A stretch of 64,000 nt of DNA from Paenarthrobacter nitroguajacolicus (GTDB taxonomy: Bacteria > Actinomycetota > Actinomycetes > Actinomycetales > Micrococcaceae): positions 62,001 through 126,000 of the forward strand of contig NZ_JAQPPK010000010.1 in NCBI RefSeq assembly GCF_029952445.1, read 5' to 3'. The position numbers and the translations under genes were made by a program. This document shows positions 7,952-17,584 of this stretch, piece by piece. Positions within the stretch are counted from its first letter, which is position 1. Every line of letters begins with the position of its first letter. The notes under the pieces were generated by a model. That model saw only the letters and a program-made list of their open reading frames with translations. It made no database searches and was not told the origin of the DNA.

Positions 7952-9318
7952 GGAATCACAGCAGTGCTGGCCGAGAACCTGGACACCGTGGTGTAACCGG
8001 ATTTGGTGCCGGTAACCCTGACGCTCATGGTGTCCGCCTGGTCAGCACTCACAAGCTTGTAGGTCTTGGACGTTGCCCCGGTAATCACGGCGCCGGAACG
8101 GTACCACTGGTACGCCAGGGTGGTCCCGGAAGTCCACGTACCAGGGTTGGCGGTCAGCGTTGAACCCACGGTGAGAGTACCGGTGACAGTGGGGGTGGGA
8201 GCTACCAAGGTTCCTGCCGCCACTGCCGCCGTTGGCGCGGACTCCTCCGTAGCCGAGGCATAGCCTGTCAGACTCCCTTTCACCCGCACTGTGAGGGTGG
8301 CCCCTTGATCAGCAGCAGCCAGCACGCGGGTGGCCGCGGTGGCTCCTGAAATTGCAGTGCCGTTCTTGAACCATTGGTACGTCAGCGCGGTGCCGGCAGG
8401 CCAAGTCCCGGGCACTGCCGTGAGCGTTGACCCGACCGCTGCTGTACCCGTGATGGTGGGAGTCGGTCCACTGAGCTGGTTTGCCGGCACGAACGAGAAA
8501 TCCCTGATGGTGACGGACTCCGGCGCAACGTGTGCTGCGTCCCCGCCCCCACCGCCGGTAACCCAAAGGTTAAAGTGAATCTGTTCTTTGGCAGGAGTGG
8601 GAACTGTGGAGCCCTCCAGGACTGTCCTCTTCAGAAGCGGCCCATCGTAGCCCTCCCCTGCGAACGTCTCAAAGGTCAACTTGCCCGGTTCCCAGACCAT
8701 CCGGTGAGTGAGGATCGGAGCGTTCGTGACGTCGAAATTGATGGTGTTGTTGCCTTGCCCCGGAGGCAAAGAAGCATCGAACCAGTACCCATGCCCCTGG
8801 GTCACTGGCCAGCTTTCGCCATAAGCGGCGCCACCACCCCATGCAGAGGCTTCACAGAGGTCGATCTCCGTGTATCCGGGGACGGCGTTGGGGTCGTACG
8901 TGAAAAGGCATCCCCACACCACTTCCTTTTGGAGCGAGCTGACGTCCTTTTCCACAGTGGTGCTGTAGGTGCCATACCCGAAACCTTCACGGGTGGATTG
9001 GAATTCCGCCCCCTTGGGCGCTGACCCTGTGGGGTTGCTAATGGAAAGTTTCACATAGCCATTGGCGTCCGGGTTGCTGACATTGTTGGCATCCCAGCTC
9101 GCGTTGTACATGGGCGCTCCACCCCAAAAACGCTTCTGCCAATTGAATCCCTTCCACGCAAAACTGCCCACCGGGCCAGGATCATCAGCCATGGGTGTTG
9201 TGTCCGCCGCTTGCGCTGGACCTGTTCCCGCAAACATCGATAACCCAACCGCCGCGATCACGGCCAAGCCCACTACTTTTCTGCCCCCACGTGGAAAGTG
9301 CCTCATTGACAATGCCAT
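7948..9318 (-). CDS. Secreted GH16 beta-glucanase-like hydrolase with Ig-like repeats
   Basis: An extracellular family 16 glycoside hydrolase of 456 aa. The signal peptide spans about residues 1-38 (ends AQAAD). The concanavalin-type catalytic domain carries EIDLCE, matching the ExDxxE motif that holds nucleophile and acid/base. The C-terminal third consists of two copies of an Ig-like module (VGSTLTA-PGTW-YQW), common in secreted Arthrobacter enzymes and possibly substrate-binding. Likely targets are beta-1,3/1,4-glucans; the exact one cannot be read. ATG 9318 has AGGAGG 8 nt upstream. Confidence 0.85.
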   Translation of the reverse strand: MALSMRHFPRGGRKVVGLAVIAAVGLSMFAGTGPAQAADTTPMADDPGPVGSFAWKGFNWQKRFWGGAPMYNASWDANNVSNPDANGYVKLSISNPTGSAPKGAEFQSTREGFGYGTYSTTVEKDVSSLQKEVVWGCLFTYDPNAVPGYTEIDLCEASAWGGGAAYGESWPVTQGHGYWFDASLPPGQGNNTINFDVTNAPILTHRMVWEPGKLTFETFAGEGYDGPLLKRTVLEGSTVPTPAKEQIHFNLWVTGGGGGDAAHVAPESVTIRDFSFVPANQLSGPTPTITGTAAVGSTLTAVPGTWPAGTALTYQWFKNGTAISGATAATRVLAAADQGATLTVRVKGSLTGYASATEESAPTAAVAAGTLVAPTPTVTGTLTVGSTLTANPGTWTSGTTLAYQWYRSGAVITGATSKTYKLVSADQADTMSVRVTGTKSGYTTVSRFSASTAVIP

Positions 9319-9525
9319 TGCTGTTTCCTCCTGCTGATGCGCCCAGAATGCCAGCGGCTGGTCCCGCTGGCCGCAGTACTTTCCACCCCCGGAGAACGTA
9401 CAACTCCTCGATTATCGAGTAACCGGGGGTCATGCGGGAAGCGAAATTGGCACGCAAAATCCCCGAATTAACATCGATTGGATAACGGCGCCACCTATCG
9501 GCGTAGCCTTGAGGTGTTCCAGAAA

Positions 9526-10035
9526 ATGTGTGAGCATCTTGGACCGGGAGGCACCATCACTATCCGCAGCGCTGGCATCATCCTTTACCGGCAAAATTCC
9601 GCTGAACAATTGGAGCTATGGATAGCCCACATGGGCGGCCCGTTTTGGGCGCGGAAAGATCAGCACGCCTGGTCGATTCCCAAGGGCGAATTTTCCGACG
9701 ACGAAGACGCCTTGGATGCCGCACGCCGGGAATTCACCGAGGAAATCGGAACTCCGCCACCGTCGGCGAACTACGTTTTATTGGGTACATTCCGGCAGCC
9801 TTCAGGCAAAATCATCACCGCGTTCACCGCCGAAGCCACCGAATTTGAGCCTGAGGAGATTGTCAGCAACACGTTCCCCATGGAATGGCCAAAAGGCTCA
9901 GGTGCCATCAAGGACTTCCCGGAGATCGACGACGCCCGCTGGTTTGAAGAATCCGTGGCACGAACCAAGCTCGTGAAGGGGCAACTGCCCATTGTGGACG
10001 CACTCGTCCGGCACATGGGCGGGGAATCCGCCTGA
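9526..10035 (+). CDS. NUDIX hydrolase
   Basis: The NUDIX box GEFSDDEDALDAARREFTEE (Gx5Ex7REUxEE) is intact, so it should hydrolyse a nucleoside-diphosphate-linked substrate with a divalent metal. The fold begins SAGIILYRQ, and the KGEF loop with the WSIPKG lead-in resembles diadenosine-polyphosphate/PPi-releasing relatives. ATG 9526 has a GAGG 11 nt upstream; a TTG at 9478 would add 16 residues without an obvious ribosome site, so the start is uncertain. Monocistronic. Confidence 0.8.
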   Translation: MCEHLGPGGTITIRSAGIILYRQNSAEQLELWIAHMGGPFWARKDQHAWSIPKGEFSDDEDALDAARREFTEEIGTPPPSANYVLLGTFRQPSGKIITAFTAEATEFEPEEIVSNTFPMEWPKGSGAIKDFPEIDDARWFEESVARTKLVKGQLPIVDALVRHMGGESA

Positions 10036-10063
10036 AACCAGCAGCGGGAATTCGAGCTGGTAG

Positions 10064-10852
10064 CTAGTTGCTCCTGCGCGCGATGAACTGCCGGATCCAC
10101 TCCACGGTTTCCGGGTGATCCAGGTGCAGGCCATGCCCACCGCCGGCTACCTTGACCAGGACGGAGCCGGGGATGTGCTCGCGGAGAAGCTGGGCATTGG
10201 GCAAGGGTGTCAGCCTGTCCTCGGTGCCGTGCAGTATCAGGGTGGGAGCGCGGATTGCGCTGAGTTCGTTCCAGGCATCGTGCTCGCGGCTTGCCTTGAA
10301 ATGGCGCGACTTTGCCCAGGCCGAAGCTTGGGAGCTGAAGAAAGTGTAGGTCGCTTCGGGGTTGTTCCTTATCCAGTCAGTCCCGAAAAAGAGCGGCTCA
10401 AGGCGGGCCAGATCACCGCTCACCAGGGAATCCAAGGCAGCTTTGTCGGGTTCGGTTGCGGCATCTGGCCATTTTCCGCCGCTGGTCGCCGCCAGGATCA
10501 AAGTGCGGACTTTCTCCGGATAGTCGACGGCCAGCCATTGCCCTATGCGTCCTCCCATCGAATGGCCGTACACGTGTGCTAAATCCGCACCGGCCGCACC
10601 CAGGACCGCCGCAGCATCCTGCGCCAACAGGCGCGTGGTGTACCGCTCAGCATCTCCCCTACCGCTTCGGCCGATACCGCGGTGATCAAAGCGGATGACG
10701 CGGTTATAGCGGGACAGGAGCTCCGCCGTCGGACCCCAACCGTCCATGGCCGTGGCCTGTCCGGCAATGAGCAGCATGGGCTCGCCTTCGCCTTTCGACG
10801 TCCAGGCGAGTTGCACGCCGTCGGCGGCTTCAGCAAAGTTCACGAAGCCCAC
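10064..10852 (-). CDS. Alpha/beta-fold hydrolase
   Basis: A soluble alpha/beta hydrolase of 262 aa. The nucleophile elbow GHSMGG is in the middle, the Asp lies in HGTEDRLTP and the His in GGGHGLHLDHP, so the triad is complete. The oxyanion lead-in is LIAGQATAMDGW and the DHRGIGRS segment is typical of esterase/epoxide-hydrolase-like members. Substrate unknown. The start is uncertain: GTG 10852 or GTG 10843; the longer upstream frame is low in coding character. It converges on the NUDIX gene. Confidence 0.82.
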   Translation of the reverse strand: MGFVNFAEAADGVQLAWTSKGEGEPMLLIAGQATAMDGWGPTAELLSRYNRVIRFDHRGIGRSGRGDAERYTTRLLAQDAAAVLGAAGADLAHVYGHSMGGRIGQWLAVDYPEKVRTLILAATSGGKWPDAATEPDKAALDSLVSGDLARLEPLFFGTDWIRNNPEATYTFFSSQASAWAKSRHFKASREHDAWNELSAIRAPTLILHGTEDRLTPLPNAQLLREHIPGSVLVKVAGGGHGLHLDHPETVEWIRQFIARRSN

Positions 10853-11090
10853 TGTATCTGCGCAGACGCGCTGTTCCGCCGGACGATCACGCCATGTGGC
10901 CCAAAGCAGCGCGGGCCGGTGGGCACCGGCGCTGCTCTTCCCGGTTCCTGAATAGGACGTAAGTCGATGTGTACGAGGCGGCGAAGGCGTGCGGGTTGAT
11001 CGGGCGGCAGAGTTCGCGGCCACCGTCGCGCCACATGTTGGGGCGACCCAGGGCCCTGCGCTTCGCGCCAACGGGGGCTAGCGTTGAGGG
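10853..11090. other. Intergenic region between divergent hydrolase and MOSC genes
   Basis: No gene is supported here. A minus-strand frame (10887-11129) gives a protein-like stretch with GRPNMWRDGGREL and ASYTSTYVLFRN, but it has no start signal and overlaps the MOSC gene; it may be a remnant. The promoters of the two divergent genes should lie here but I see no clear -35/-10 pair. Confidence 0.3.
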
Positions 11091-11663
11091 ATGACAGCTG
11101 AGTACAGGTACGACGTCGAGGTACTGCACCTTTTGGTCTCACCGGGGCACGCCTACTTTGGCCGCGCGCGGGAAGGTGCCGCCGACGTTCCAACGGTCGA
11201 CGCCGACCAGGCTGAGTTGGTTGCCGGCAAGGGGATCGTTGGGGACAGGTTCTTTGGCAAAGCCGCCCACATGGACGCCGCCGTGACGGTGCTCGCTGTT
11301 GAGGCACTCGAAGCCATCGCAGCCGAACTTGGAACGGGGCCTTTGGACCCCCTGCTGACCCGTCGGAACATCGTGCTGCGCGGGGTGGAGCTGGCTCCTT
11401 TGCTTGGCCACGAGTTCACGCTCGAGTCGGGCGGCGATGTAGTGCGATTGAAAGCGGGGCGACCGGCCCATCCCTGCGTCTGGATGGACCAAATGCTGGC
11501 TCCTGGCGCGCACAAAGCGATGCGCGGCCGGGGCGGCGTTAGGTGCCAGGTCATTTCCGGTGGATTGCTGCATCGGGGAAAGGCCGTCTTGGTCAGTCCG
11601 GTGGAGCTGGACCCCGCCAAGGCCAGCGAGGCCAACGTGCTGCGGCCATCGCGGCTGCCCTAG
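11091..11663 (+). CDS. MOSC domain-containing protein
   Basis: A 190-aa stand-alone MOSC (molybdenum cofactor sulfurase C-terminal) protein, a family that binds molybdenum cofactor or moves sulfur. The GKGIVGDRFFGK segment and the region around PCVWMDQ hold the conserved Asp/Gly-rich motif and the Cys expected for the family. VSPGHAYFGR at the N-terminus matches the usual start of the domain. ATG 11091 has GAGGG just upstream. Partner enzyme not visible nearby. Confidence 0.8.
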   Translation: MTAEYRYDVEVLHLLVSPGHAYFGRAREGAADVPTVDADQAELVAGKGIVGDRFFGKAAHMDAAVTVLAVEALEAIAAELGTGPLDPLLTRRNIVLRGVELAPLLGHEFTLESGGDVVRLKAGRPAHPCVWMDQMLAPGAHKAMRGRGGVRCQVISGGLLHRGKAVLVSPVELDPAKASEANVLRPSRLP

Positions 11664-11830
11664 CAGGCGCCTTGCCCGTCCCTTCCGCACCCACTTTGGG
11701 CGAGTAAAAGCCCGGAAACAACTGAATGACGTTGATTTATCGGATTTCCGGATCCAAAGTAGGTGGTGAAGGCACGGCGAATATACTCAGGCTCCTGTCA
11801 TTCACCGGAAGTCCCGCATAGGGTGATCGG
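11664..11830. other. Intergenic spacer with a single TAGGTGGTGAA motif
   Basis: No gene. TAGGTGGTGAA at 11760-11770 is identical to one of four direct repeats upstream of the daptide operon (39884). A short ATCGGATTTCCGGAT near-palindrome precedes it, and ATCGGA-TCCG is also seen next to the daptide repeats. This may be a dispersed regulatory or repeat element. Confidence 0.35.
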
Positions 11831-12529
11831 GTGGAGACCGTGAGCAGCAGCGTACAGGGCATGGCGGGCAAGGCGTTTGCTGCGGTGTTCCGAGCCATCA
11901 AGGTGATACGTCCCCATAGGCCGATCCACCCCAAGGGCATCCGTTTAGTGGGCACCTTGGACCGGGACGCGGGCGCGCGGAAGGCTTCCGGCATTCCTTG
12001 GCTGGACGCCTCCGGGAGCACCCTCGTTGAAGCCCGGGTCTCCCGGTCCATCGGGTTGCCGGACGCATTCCCCGACATCATTGGCCTCGCGGTGCGCTTC
12101 ACCGAGCAGGGCAATCGCTCAGACATGCTGCTGGCCACCACCGGCCCCACAGGACTGGGCCGTTTCATACTCCGGCTCCGGCGGGATGCCGCGGGCGCTG
12201 TTTTCTCCAGCATGATGCCGTACCAATCAGGTTCCGGGCCGGTCCTCATCGCCGCGAGGAGCATCGGAGGGCCGGAGAAGTTGCCAGTTGAACCGGCGAC
12301 ATTCCGGTCGATACTGAGTGATGCGACTTGGACGTTGGAACTCCATCACGCAAGCCCGCTGGGGCCTTGGACGAGGTTTGGAACGTTGACGCTCAGGCTC
12401 GCTGATGACGCCGAAGACACCCGCGAACGGTTCGACCCGGTCCTTCATCCCCTCCCCACGGCTGGGACCTACGGCTGGACCAAGCGGCTTCGGGAACCTT
12501 CCTACGCGGCGGCCCGGCGTCGGAAATAA
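11831..12529 (+). CDS. Catalase-like superfamily protein
   Basis: A 232-aa soluble protein. The stretch HPKGIRLVGTLDRD, then ARVSRSIGLPDAFPDIIGLAVRFTE resembles the VRFS...RDPRGFAVKF core of catalase-fold proteins, but the classic heme-ligand Tyr region is not recognisable, so a catalase activity is not claimed. The C-terminus (PLGPWTRFGTLTL) is typical of actinobacterial homologues annotated only as hypothetical. GTG 11831 has AGGG upstream; GTG 11840 is an alternative. Ends 7 bases from the convergent ABC exporter gene. Confidence 0.5.
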   Translation: METVSSSVQGMAGKAFAAVFRAIKVIRPHRPIHPKGIRLVGTLDRDAGARKASGIPWLDASGSTLVEARVSRSIGLPDAFPDIIGLAVRFTEQGNRSDMLLATTGPTGLGRFILRLRRDAAGAVFSSMMPYQSGSGPVLIAARSIGGPEKLPVEPATFRSILSDATWTLELHHASPLGPWTRFGTLTLRLADDAEDTRERFDPVLHPLPTAGTYGWTKRLREPSYAAARRRK

Positions 12530-12535
12530 ATTCTC

Positions 12536-14509
12536 TCAGACCTCCGCCACCGGGGCGGCAAACTGGGCTTCGTACAGCCGGGAGTAGGCACCACCGGTGG
12601 ACAGCAGCTCCGAATGTGTCCCCTGCTCCACAATCTGGCCGGATTCCATGACCAGGATGAGGTCGGCGTCGCGAATGGTGGAGAGCCGGTGGGCAATCAC
12701 AAAGCTGGTCCTATCCGAGCGCAGGGCATTCATGGCTTTCTGCACCAGCACCTCGGTCCGGGTATCCACGGAGCTCGTGGCCTCGTCCAGGATCAACACC
12801 GACGGGCGGGAAAGGAAGGCCCGGGCGATTGTGAGCAGCTGCTTCTCACCGGCTGAGACGTTGCCGCCTTCGTCGTCGAGAACGGTGTCGTAACCCTCGG
12901 GCAGTGAGCGCACAAATCGGTCTACGTAGGTAGCCTCCGCGGCCTCCATGATCTCGGCCTCAGAAGCGGTGGGCCGACCATAGGCAATGTTGTCGCGGAT
13001 AGTGCCACCGAACAGCCAGGTGTCCTGGAGGACCATACCCATCCGCGAGCGCAGTTCTTGCCGGGAAATGGATGCGATGTCCACGCCGTCCAGTGTTATC
13101 CGTCCTGAGTCCAACTCGTAGAAGCGCATCATCAGGTTCACCAGGGTGGTCTTGCCCGCGCCCGTTGGCCCGACAATTGCGATGCTCTGACCAGGTTCCG
13201 CCACCAAGCTGAGGTCCGTGATCAGCGGCTTGTCCGGGGAATATCGGAAGGAGACATTCTCAAACACGAGACGCCCGTGGCCTGCCCCAGCACCGGACGG
13301 AGCGGGTTCGGCCGACTCTTCCTGCTCATCGAGCAGATCAAACACGCGCTCAGCAGAAGCTACGCCGGACTGCAGCATGTTCGCCATGGATCCCAGTTGC
13401 GCCAGGGGCATGGTGAATTGCCGAGAATACTGGATGAACGCTTGGACATCGCCCAGCTGCATGGAACCCGAGGCCACCTGCAGGCCGCCCACCACGGCGA
13501 TCCCCACATAGACCAGGTTCCCGATGAACGTCATGGCGGGCATGATCAGACCGCTGACGAACTGCGCGCCAAAGCTTGCCTGGTATAGCTCGCCATTCTT
13601 GGCCCGGAACTTCTCCTGCACCTCGTTCTGCCGTCCGAACACCTTCACCAGGGCGTGCCCGGTGTAGGTTTCCTCGATCTGGCCATTGAGCTCGCCGGTG
13701 TTCTTCCATTGGGCCACGAACAGCTTCTGCGAGCGCTTGGCAATGATCAGCGTGGTCCCGAGCGTCAAGGGAATGGTCACCAAGGCAATCAACGCCAGGA
13801 GAGGCGAAAGGATGAACATCATGACCAGCACGCCCAGCACGGTCAGCAGCGAGGACACTACCTGGCTGATGGATTGCTGCAGGCTCTGGGAGATATTGTC
13901 GACGTCGTTGGTGACCCGGCTCAGCAGTTCACCGCGCTGAATGGTGTCGAAATAGCGCAGCGGCAGGCGATGGATTTTGGCTTCGATGCGCTGGCGGAGG
14001 CGGTACACGGTCCGCTGGACCACGCCGTTAAGGACGTAGGCCTGCATCCAACCGAACGCCGAGGCAAGCACGTAAAGGGCCAGCGCCCACAACAGGACCG
14101 AAGAGAGGGCAGCGAAGTCGATTCCGACGCCGGGGGTCAGGTTCATGGCGTTGAGCATGTCGGCTTTGCCGTTGTCGCCTGAGGCCCGAAGTCCCGCGAT
14201 GATTTGTTCTTTGGTCACTCCTGCGGGCAACTGCTTGGACACCACCCCTGCGAAGATCAGGTTGGTCCCTTCGCCCAACAAACGCGGACCGATGACTGAA
14301 AGAGCGACGCTGGCAACGGCAAACACCAGCACCAACGTCAGCCAAAGCCGCTCCGGATGCAAGGTTCCCAGCAGCCGGCGGGCCGAGGCCTTGAAGTTGG
14401 AGGCCTTCTCTGCCGGAATGCTCATTCCAGCGAACGGCCCTCCCCTGCCGGGACCCATGGCCGGCCTCTGCGGTCCCCGGCCGCCGGCCGGAGCAGTGGA
14501 TGTGCTCAT
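12536..14509 (-). CDS. ABC exporter subunit, fused permease-ATPase (catalytic site intact)
   Basis: A half-transporter of the multidrug/lipid exporter type, 657 aa: six membrane helices in residues 50-340, then an ATPase domain with Walker [11 protein letters not shown], signature [10 protein letters not shown] and Walker [12 protein letters not shown]. The Walker B Glu is present. An N-terminal Gly/Pro-rich extension precedes helix 1. The ATG overlaps the stop of the upstream half-transporter by 4 nt, so the two are made together and should form a heterodimer. Confidence 0.88.
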   Translation of the reverse strand: MSTSTAPAGGRGPQRPAMGPGRGGPFAGMSIPAEKASNFKASARRLLGTLHPERLWLTLVLVFAVASVALSVIGPRLLGEGTNLIFAGVVSKQLPAGVTKEQIIAGLRASGDNGKADMLNAMNLTPGVGIDFAALSSVLLWALALYVLASAFGWMQAYVLNGVVQRTVYRLRQRIEAKIHRLPLRYFDTIQRGELLSRVTNDVDNISQSLQQSISQVVSSLLTVLGVLVMMFILSPLLALIALVTIPLTLGTTLIIAKRSQKLFVAQWKNTGELNGQIEETYTGHALVKVFGRQNEVQEKFRAKNGELYQASFGAQFVSGLIMPAMTFIGNLVYVGIAVVGGLQVASGSMQLGDVQAFIQYSRQFTMPLAQLGSMANMLQSGVASAERVFDLLDEQEESAEPAPSGAGAGHGRLVFENVSFRYSPDKPLITDLSLVAEPGQSIAIVGPTGAGKTTLVNLMMRFYELDSGRITLDGVDIASISRQELRSRMGMVLQDTWLFGGTIRDNIAYGRPTASEAEIMEAAEATYVDRFVRSLPEGYDTVLDDEGGNVSAGEKQLLTIARAFLSRPSVLILDEATSSVDTRTEVLVQKAMNALRSDRTSFVIAHRLSTIRDADLILVMESGQIVEQGTHSELLSTGGAYSRLYEAQFAAPVAEV

Positions 14510-16239
14510 GCTGCCTCCTCCGCTGCAAGTTGGGACGAGACGATTTCCCGGTACGTTTCTGAGGTTTCCAACAACTCTTCGTGCGTTCCCTGCCCAACAA
14601 TCCTGCCGTCGTCGAGCACCAGGATCCGGTCTGCGTCGGCGATGCTGGACACGCGTTGGGCGATGATCACCAAGGTGGCTCCGTTGGTGTGCCGTTTGAG
14701 CGCTTGCCGGAGGCGGGCGTCCGTGGCGGTATCCAGCGAGGAGAAGGAATCGTCAAAGATATAGAGCTCGGGTTGTTTCACAAGGGCACGGGCGATCGCG
14801 AGCCGTTGCCGCTGCCCGCCCGAAACGTTGGTACCGCCCTGTGAGATGGCCGCGTCCAGGCCGCCCTCCATCTCCTGCACGAAATCATCTGCCTGCGCCA
14901 CTCCCAGCGCCTGCCACATTTCGTCTTCGGTGGCGTCCGGCTTGCCGTACTGAAGGTTGCTCCGGACGGTGCCGGAGAACAGGTAGGGCCGCTGGGGCAC
15001 CAGTCCAATGTGCCCCCAAAGCAGGTCCGGGTGGAGATCGCGGATGTCCGTTCCATCCATCCGGACGGAGCCTGTTGTGGCGTCGAACAGCCGTGGCATC
15101 AGGTTGACCAAGGTGGTCTTGCCCGCGCCGGTACTGCCAATGATCGCGGTGGTCTGCCCTGCTTTTGCCGTGAAGGACACGCCGCTCAGCACCGGGCGTT
15201 CGGCACCCGGGTAAGCGAATCCGACGTCGTGCATTTCTAGCTCCCCGCGGCGGATGCCGCCGGTGACGGGATTCGACGGCGGCCGGACGCTGGATTCGGT
15301 CTCCAGCACCTCCCCGATGCGGTCGGCTGAAACGGACGCACGCGGGATCATGACCGCCATGAATGTGGCCATCATGACGGACATGAGGATCTGCATGAGG
15401 TAGCTCAGGAACGCGATCAGGGTTCCCACCTGCATGGAGCCGTCCTCGATCCGGAACGAGCCGAACCAGATCACCGCCACACTGGATACGTTCATCACCA
15501 ACATGACCACCGGGAACATGAGCGCCATCAACCGGCCGGCGCGCAGCGCAACGTCAGTGACGTCGTCGTTCGCCCTGCCAAACCGGGCGCCTTCCATATC
15601 CTCGCGAACAAAAGCCCGCACCACGCGGATGCCGGTGAGTTGCTCGCGCAGGACCCGGTTGACGGCGTCGATCCGGACCTGCATTTTGCGGAACAGCGGC
15701 ACCATCCGCGTCACGATCAGGCCAACAGCGACCAGCAGCACAGGAACGCACACGGCGATCAGCCACGACAACTGCGCGTCCTGCCGCACCGCCATGATCA
15801 CGCCGCCGATGCTGAGCATTGGCGCCGCGACCATGAGCGTGCAGGACATCAGCACCAGTTGCTGAACTTGCTGGACGTCATTGGTAGAGCGGGTGATCAG
15901 GGATGGCGCACCGAACCTGGTGACCTCCTGCTCCGAGAATTCGCCCACGCGGCTGAAGATGGCGTCGCGGACATCGCGCCCCATCCCCATGGCGGCCTTG
16001 GCGCCGAAGTACACGGCAACCACGGAACAGGCGATCTGCAGGAGCGTGATCAGCAGCATCAGGCCGCCCATCCGCAGGATGTAATCGGTGTCCCCCGCGG
16101 CGACGCCATTATCGATGATGTCGGCGTTGAGCGTCGGCAGGTACAAGGACGCGATGGACTGCGCCAGTTGAAAAACGACGACGGCGACCAGCAGCCGCCG
16201 ATGCGGCCGCAGGAAGCGAACCAGTACCTTCCAGAGCAT
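14506..16239 (-). CDS. ABC exporter subunit, fused permease-ATPase (degenerate Walker B)
   Basis: The first gene of the exporter pair, 577 aa, with six membrane helices and an ATPase domain: Walker [11 protein letters not shown], canonical signature [10 protein letters not shown]. Walker B reads [12 protein letters not shown], so the catalytic Glu is Asp. Heterodimeric exporters of the TM287/288 and LmrCD type also have one degenerate site, so this fits an asymmetric exporter. ATG 16239 was chosen because CGGAG lies 6 nt upstream; the longer frame to 16299 has no site. Substrate unknown. Confidence 0.88.
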   Translation of the reverse strand: MLWKVLVRFLRPHRRLLVAVVVFQLAQSIASLYLPTLNADIIDNGVAAGDTDYILRMGGLMLLITLLQIACSVVAVYFGAKAAMGMGRDVRDAIFSRVGEFSEQEVTRFGAPSLITRSTNDVQQVQQLVLMSCTLMVAAPMLSIGGVIMAVRQDAQLSWLIAVCVPVLLVAVGLIVTRMVPLFRKMQVRIDAVNRVLREQLTGIRVVRAFVREDMEGARFGRANDDVTDVALRAGRLMALMFPVVMLVMNVSSVAVIWFGSFRIEDGSMQVGTLIAFLSYLMQILMSVMMATFMAVMIPRASVSADRIGEVLETESSVRPPSNPVTGGIRRGELEMHDVGFAYPGAERPVLSGVSFTAKAGQTTAIIGSTGAGKTTLVNLMPRLFDATTGSVRMDGTDIRDLHPDLLWGHIGLVPQRPYLFSGTVRSNLQYGKPDATEDEMWQALGVAQADDFVQEMEGGLDAAISQGGTNVSGGQRQRLAIARALVKQPELYIFDDSFSSLDTATDARLRQALKRHTNGATLVIIAQRVSSIADADRILVLDDGRIVGQGTHEELLETSETYREIVSSQLAAEEAA

Positions 16240-16354
16240 GCTGTCTCCGAGCTTTCGATGTGAACCGAAGGCCAGTTTACGTCTGGTTGCCGTGGGCAAC
16301 TAGGGGGAATCAGGGCGTTGTGGAAACTGTAAGAAAACCGCCCCGCAATCCACC

Positions 16355-17032
16355 TCAGTCGCTGATCAGCTCAAGGGTCCGGACGCCATTGAGCTTCCTT
16401 GCGAACAGTAATGCCGCGTCACTGAGCTGCGTTTCAGCAAGCTGTCGGCTGCCATCCACGTCACCGTTCAAGACAGTGGGGGCGAAGCGGATGTGCGTGG
16501 CGTCCTGGATCCCCACGAAGTTCAACCAATCGGCGAAGTAGGTGCTGCTGAAGTCGGCGCCAAAAGCCGCCGGGACCCCTGGTGCGTACACGCCGCTGGT
16601 GTGGATGGCCATGGCCTGTTTCCCTTCCATGAGGCCGCTGTAACCCTGCTCGGGATGGAAGCCGAAACTCCACCCGGGCTGGGTGACGATGTCGATCCAC
16701 TGCTTCAGGGCGTACGGGATTCCCGAGTTCCACATGGGGATGTTGAAGACGTAGGCATCCGCGGAAGCAAACTGGTCGAACACTGCTTGGGCAGCTTCCC
16801 AAGCGGCAACCTGCTCCGGCGTTTGCTCCTGGCCGGTGAAGACAGCCATCTTCGCGGCCGCGGCGATTCGACCGAAAGCCGGCAACGCGTCGTCGTCGAA
16901 CAGGTTCAATGTCTCCAGTTCAAAAGTCTCCGTAGCTGCCGACTGGACCGAGTCGATGAAGTGGCGGGCCAGTCCCAGCGAATCGCTGTTGGCGTAGCGG
17001 GGGGAGGCATTGATGTGGAGGATGGAGGGCAT
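16355..17032 (-). CDS. azoR: FMN-dependent NADH:quinone/azo oxidoreductase (AzoR-like)
   Basis: A 225-aa flavodoxin-like reductase. HINASPRYANSDS at the N-terminus is the FMN phosphate loop; FNIPMWNSGIPYALKQWID and GWSFGFHPEQGYSGLMEGK are diagnostic for the AzoR/FMN-dependent NADH-azoreductase family, which reduces quinones and azo compounds by two electrons. ATG 17032 follows AAAGGA; longer starts are rejected. The gene is divergent from an HxlR regulator, a common pairing for quinone- or electrophile-responsive reductases. Confidence 0.88.
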   Translation of the reverse strand: MPSILHINASPRYANSDSLGLARHFIDSVQSAATETFELETLNLFDDDALPAFGRIAAAAKMAVFTGQEQTPEQVAAWEAAQAVFDQFASADAYVFNIPMWNSGIPYALKQWIDIVTQPGWSFGFHPEQGYSGLMEGKQAMAIHTSGVYAPGVPAAFGADFSSTYFADWLNFVGIQDATHIRFAPTVLNGDVDGSRQLAETQLSDAALLFARKLNGVRTLELISD

Positions 17033-17123
17033 GTGTTTTCCTTTCAATCGGGGGACTTTCTGACCCCTCCTCGATCCTCGCCCGGCCACCCCACACAGGT
17101 AAGAACGCACTTTATTGTGCCCA

Positions 17124-17141
17124 AGGCACCTCGAAGTGCCT
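17124..17141. promoter_or_regulatory. Palindrome between azoR and hxlR-type genes, putative operator
   Basis: AGGCAC and GTGCCT are exact inverted 6-mers with a 6-base centre (CTCGAA). The site is 15 bases before the start of the regulator gene and in the shared promoter of the divergent reductase, as expected for an autoregulating HxlR repressor. Confidence 0.5.
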
Positions 17142-17155
17142 GCGATGATTAGGGG

Positions 17156-17584
17156 ATGACACTCACGGCTGACCAGAACCGGCAGAAAGTACGGCACCAG
17201 TACAACGCCGCCCTGGAACACTGCCCGGCCCGGCAACTGCTGGAAGCGATCAGCAGCAAATGGGTGACTTTGGTGATGCTGGCATTGGAAGAAGGGCCAC
17301 AACGCCACAGTGAATTGCGCAGGAACATTCCGGGAGCCAGCCAGAAGATGCTCACGTCCACACTGCGTTCCTTGGAGCGCGATGGCCTGATCCTCCGCGA
17401 GGTCACTGCGTCCGTCCCCGTCCGGACCGATTACTGGCTCACTCCCCTGGGCCGGTCGCTCCTACCGGTCATTTTCGCCATGAAGGAATGGGCGGAAGAC
17501 AACATGGACGCGGTGGCTGAGTCGCGCCAAAAACACGATATCGAGCTTGCCGGCGGCGACGCGGGCCCACGACCTATTTCTTGA
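17156..17584 (+). CDS. HxlR family winged-helix transcriptional regulator
   Basis: A 142-aa MarR-like winged-helix repressor. HCPARQLLEAISSKWVTLVM is the family signature, with the N-terminal Cys that acts as redox or electrophile sensor in QorR/YodB relatives. The recognition helix lies in SQKMLTSTLRSLERDGL. Most likely target: the divergent azoreductase gene. Its stop overlaps the stop of the convergent CYTH-CHAD gene by 11 bases. Confidence 0.87.
   Translation: MTLTADQNRQKVRHQYNAALEHCPARQLLEAISSKWVTLVMLALEEGPQRHSELRRNIPGASQKMLTSTLRSLERDGLILREVTASVPVRTDYWLTPLGRSLLPVIFAMKEWAEDNMDAVAESRQKHDIELAGGDAGPRPIS

Noticed and set aside
12536..16239. ABC exporter as the daptide exporter
   Set aside because: Located about 15 kb away and not linked to the cluster; no evidence beyond class.
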